From: Siphonodentalium dalli
Lineage: Eukaryota; Mollusca; Scaphopoda; Gadilida; Siphonodentaliidae
Assembly: GCA_032622095.1 (NCBI GenBank)
Contig: CP136069.1
Coordinates: forward strand, 153,501,043 to 153,565,042
Reading direction: 5' to 3'
DNA: 64,000 nt
The position numbers and the translations under genes are program-made. The number at the start of each line of letters is the position of its first letter. Positions within the stretch are counted from its first letter, which is position 1. The notes beneath the pieces were generated by a model. The model searched no databases, had not been told where the DNA came from, and saw only the letters and a list, made by a program, of their open reading frames with translations. Positions 63,851-64,000 of this stretch are shown piece after piece.

Positions 63851-64000
63851 CGACGAGTGGTCAATCCGGGCAACGACACTATGTTTACCATAATATGGTA
63901 TGGGTAAACATAAAAAGGCAAGACCAAGTTTGCTCGGTATGTAAGAGCATTTATAAGATAGGAAAATAGATTTTTATTGTATTACCTGATAGAGATATAA

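Overview
The window reads as a stretch of invertebrate animal genome, most likely a mollusc and possibly a bivalve. The clues are AT-rich intergenic DNA, a very dense and mostly decayed transposon load, LINE-like 3' tails of the kind common in bivalve DNA (7572-7622 and, on the minus strand, 22024-22060), and diverged repeat blocks with an ATAACTCC/GGCCATAACTCC phrase that end in GACAGACG-type simple repeats (62748-63850). No host protein-coding gene, rRNA or intact tRNA could be supported. Nearly every recognisable coding stretch belongs to a broken mobile element. The taxon is an inference from repeat style only.

Layout. 1-10.5 kb holds small non-autonomous elements: a TTAA-flanked family caught in a 485-bp tandem duplication, one member of a second TTAA family, two Helitron-like units, and a 757-bp TA-flanked element with long inverted repeats. 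10,594-13,282 is a minisatellite of about 90 units of exactly 30 bp with no indels, open in one frame on each strand. 13,518-17,973 is a degenerate Ty3/gypsy LTR retrotransposon with a 5-bp target duplication; its 5' LTR is cut down to 35 bp and its 3' LTR carries a nested palindromic TTAA element. 18-27 kb has palindromes, tandem duplications, a deleted LINE and an 80-bp repeat field split by another TTAA element. 27.6-33.5 kb has two LINE wrecks and two copies of a TTAA family. 33.8-37.3 kb is a cluster of elements built around one 69-bp palindrome. 38-48 kb holds LINE fragments, a Helitron-like element and a duplicated block carrying an element with a 9-bp target duplication. 48.2-54.5 kb is a long minus-strand CR1-like LINE (ORF1 with a GDS motif, endonuclease, reverse transcriptase) split by about 2.2 kb of foreign DNA that encodes the start of a THAP domain. 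54.5-64 kb is repeats only.

How parts relate. At least six different short-element families here lie between TTAA tetranucleotides, which points to piggyBac- or Kolobok-type transposases acting in trans. One family carries paired copies of a 12-base motif (ATAAAGAGCGTT) exactly 42 bp apart, and the same motif recurs around the THAP-coding segment. One 69-bp palindrome occurs in two otherwise unrelated element scaffolds. These links, and the 30-bp array with its 942-codon open antisense frame, are the most interesting observations. None proves a new system; each can be tested with genome-wide copy alignments and RNA data.
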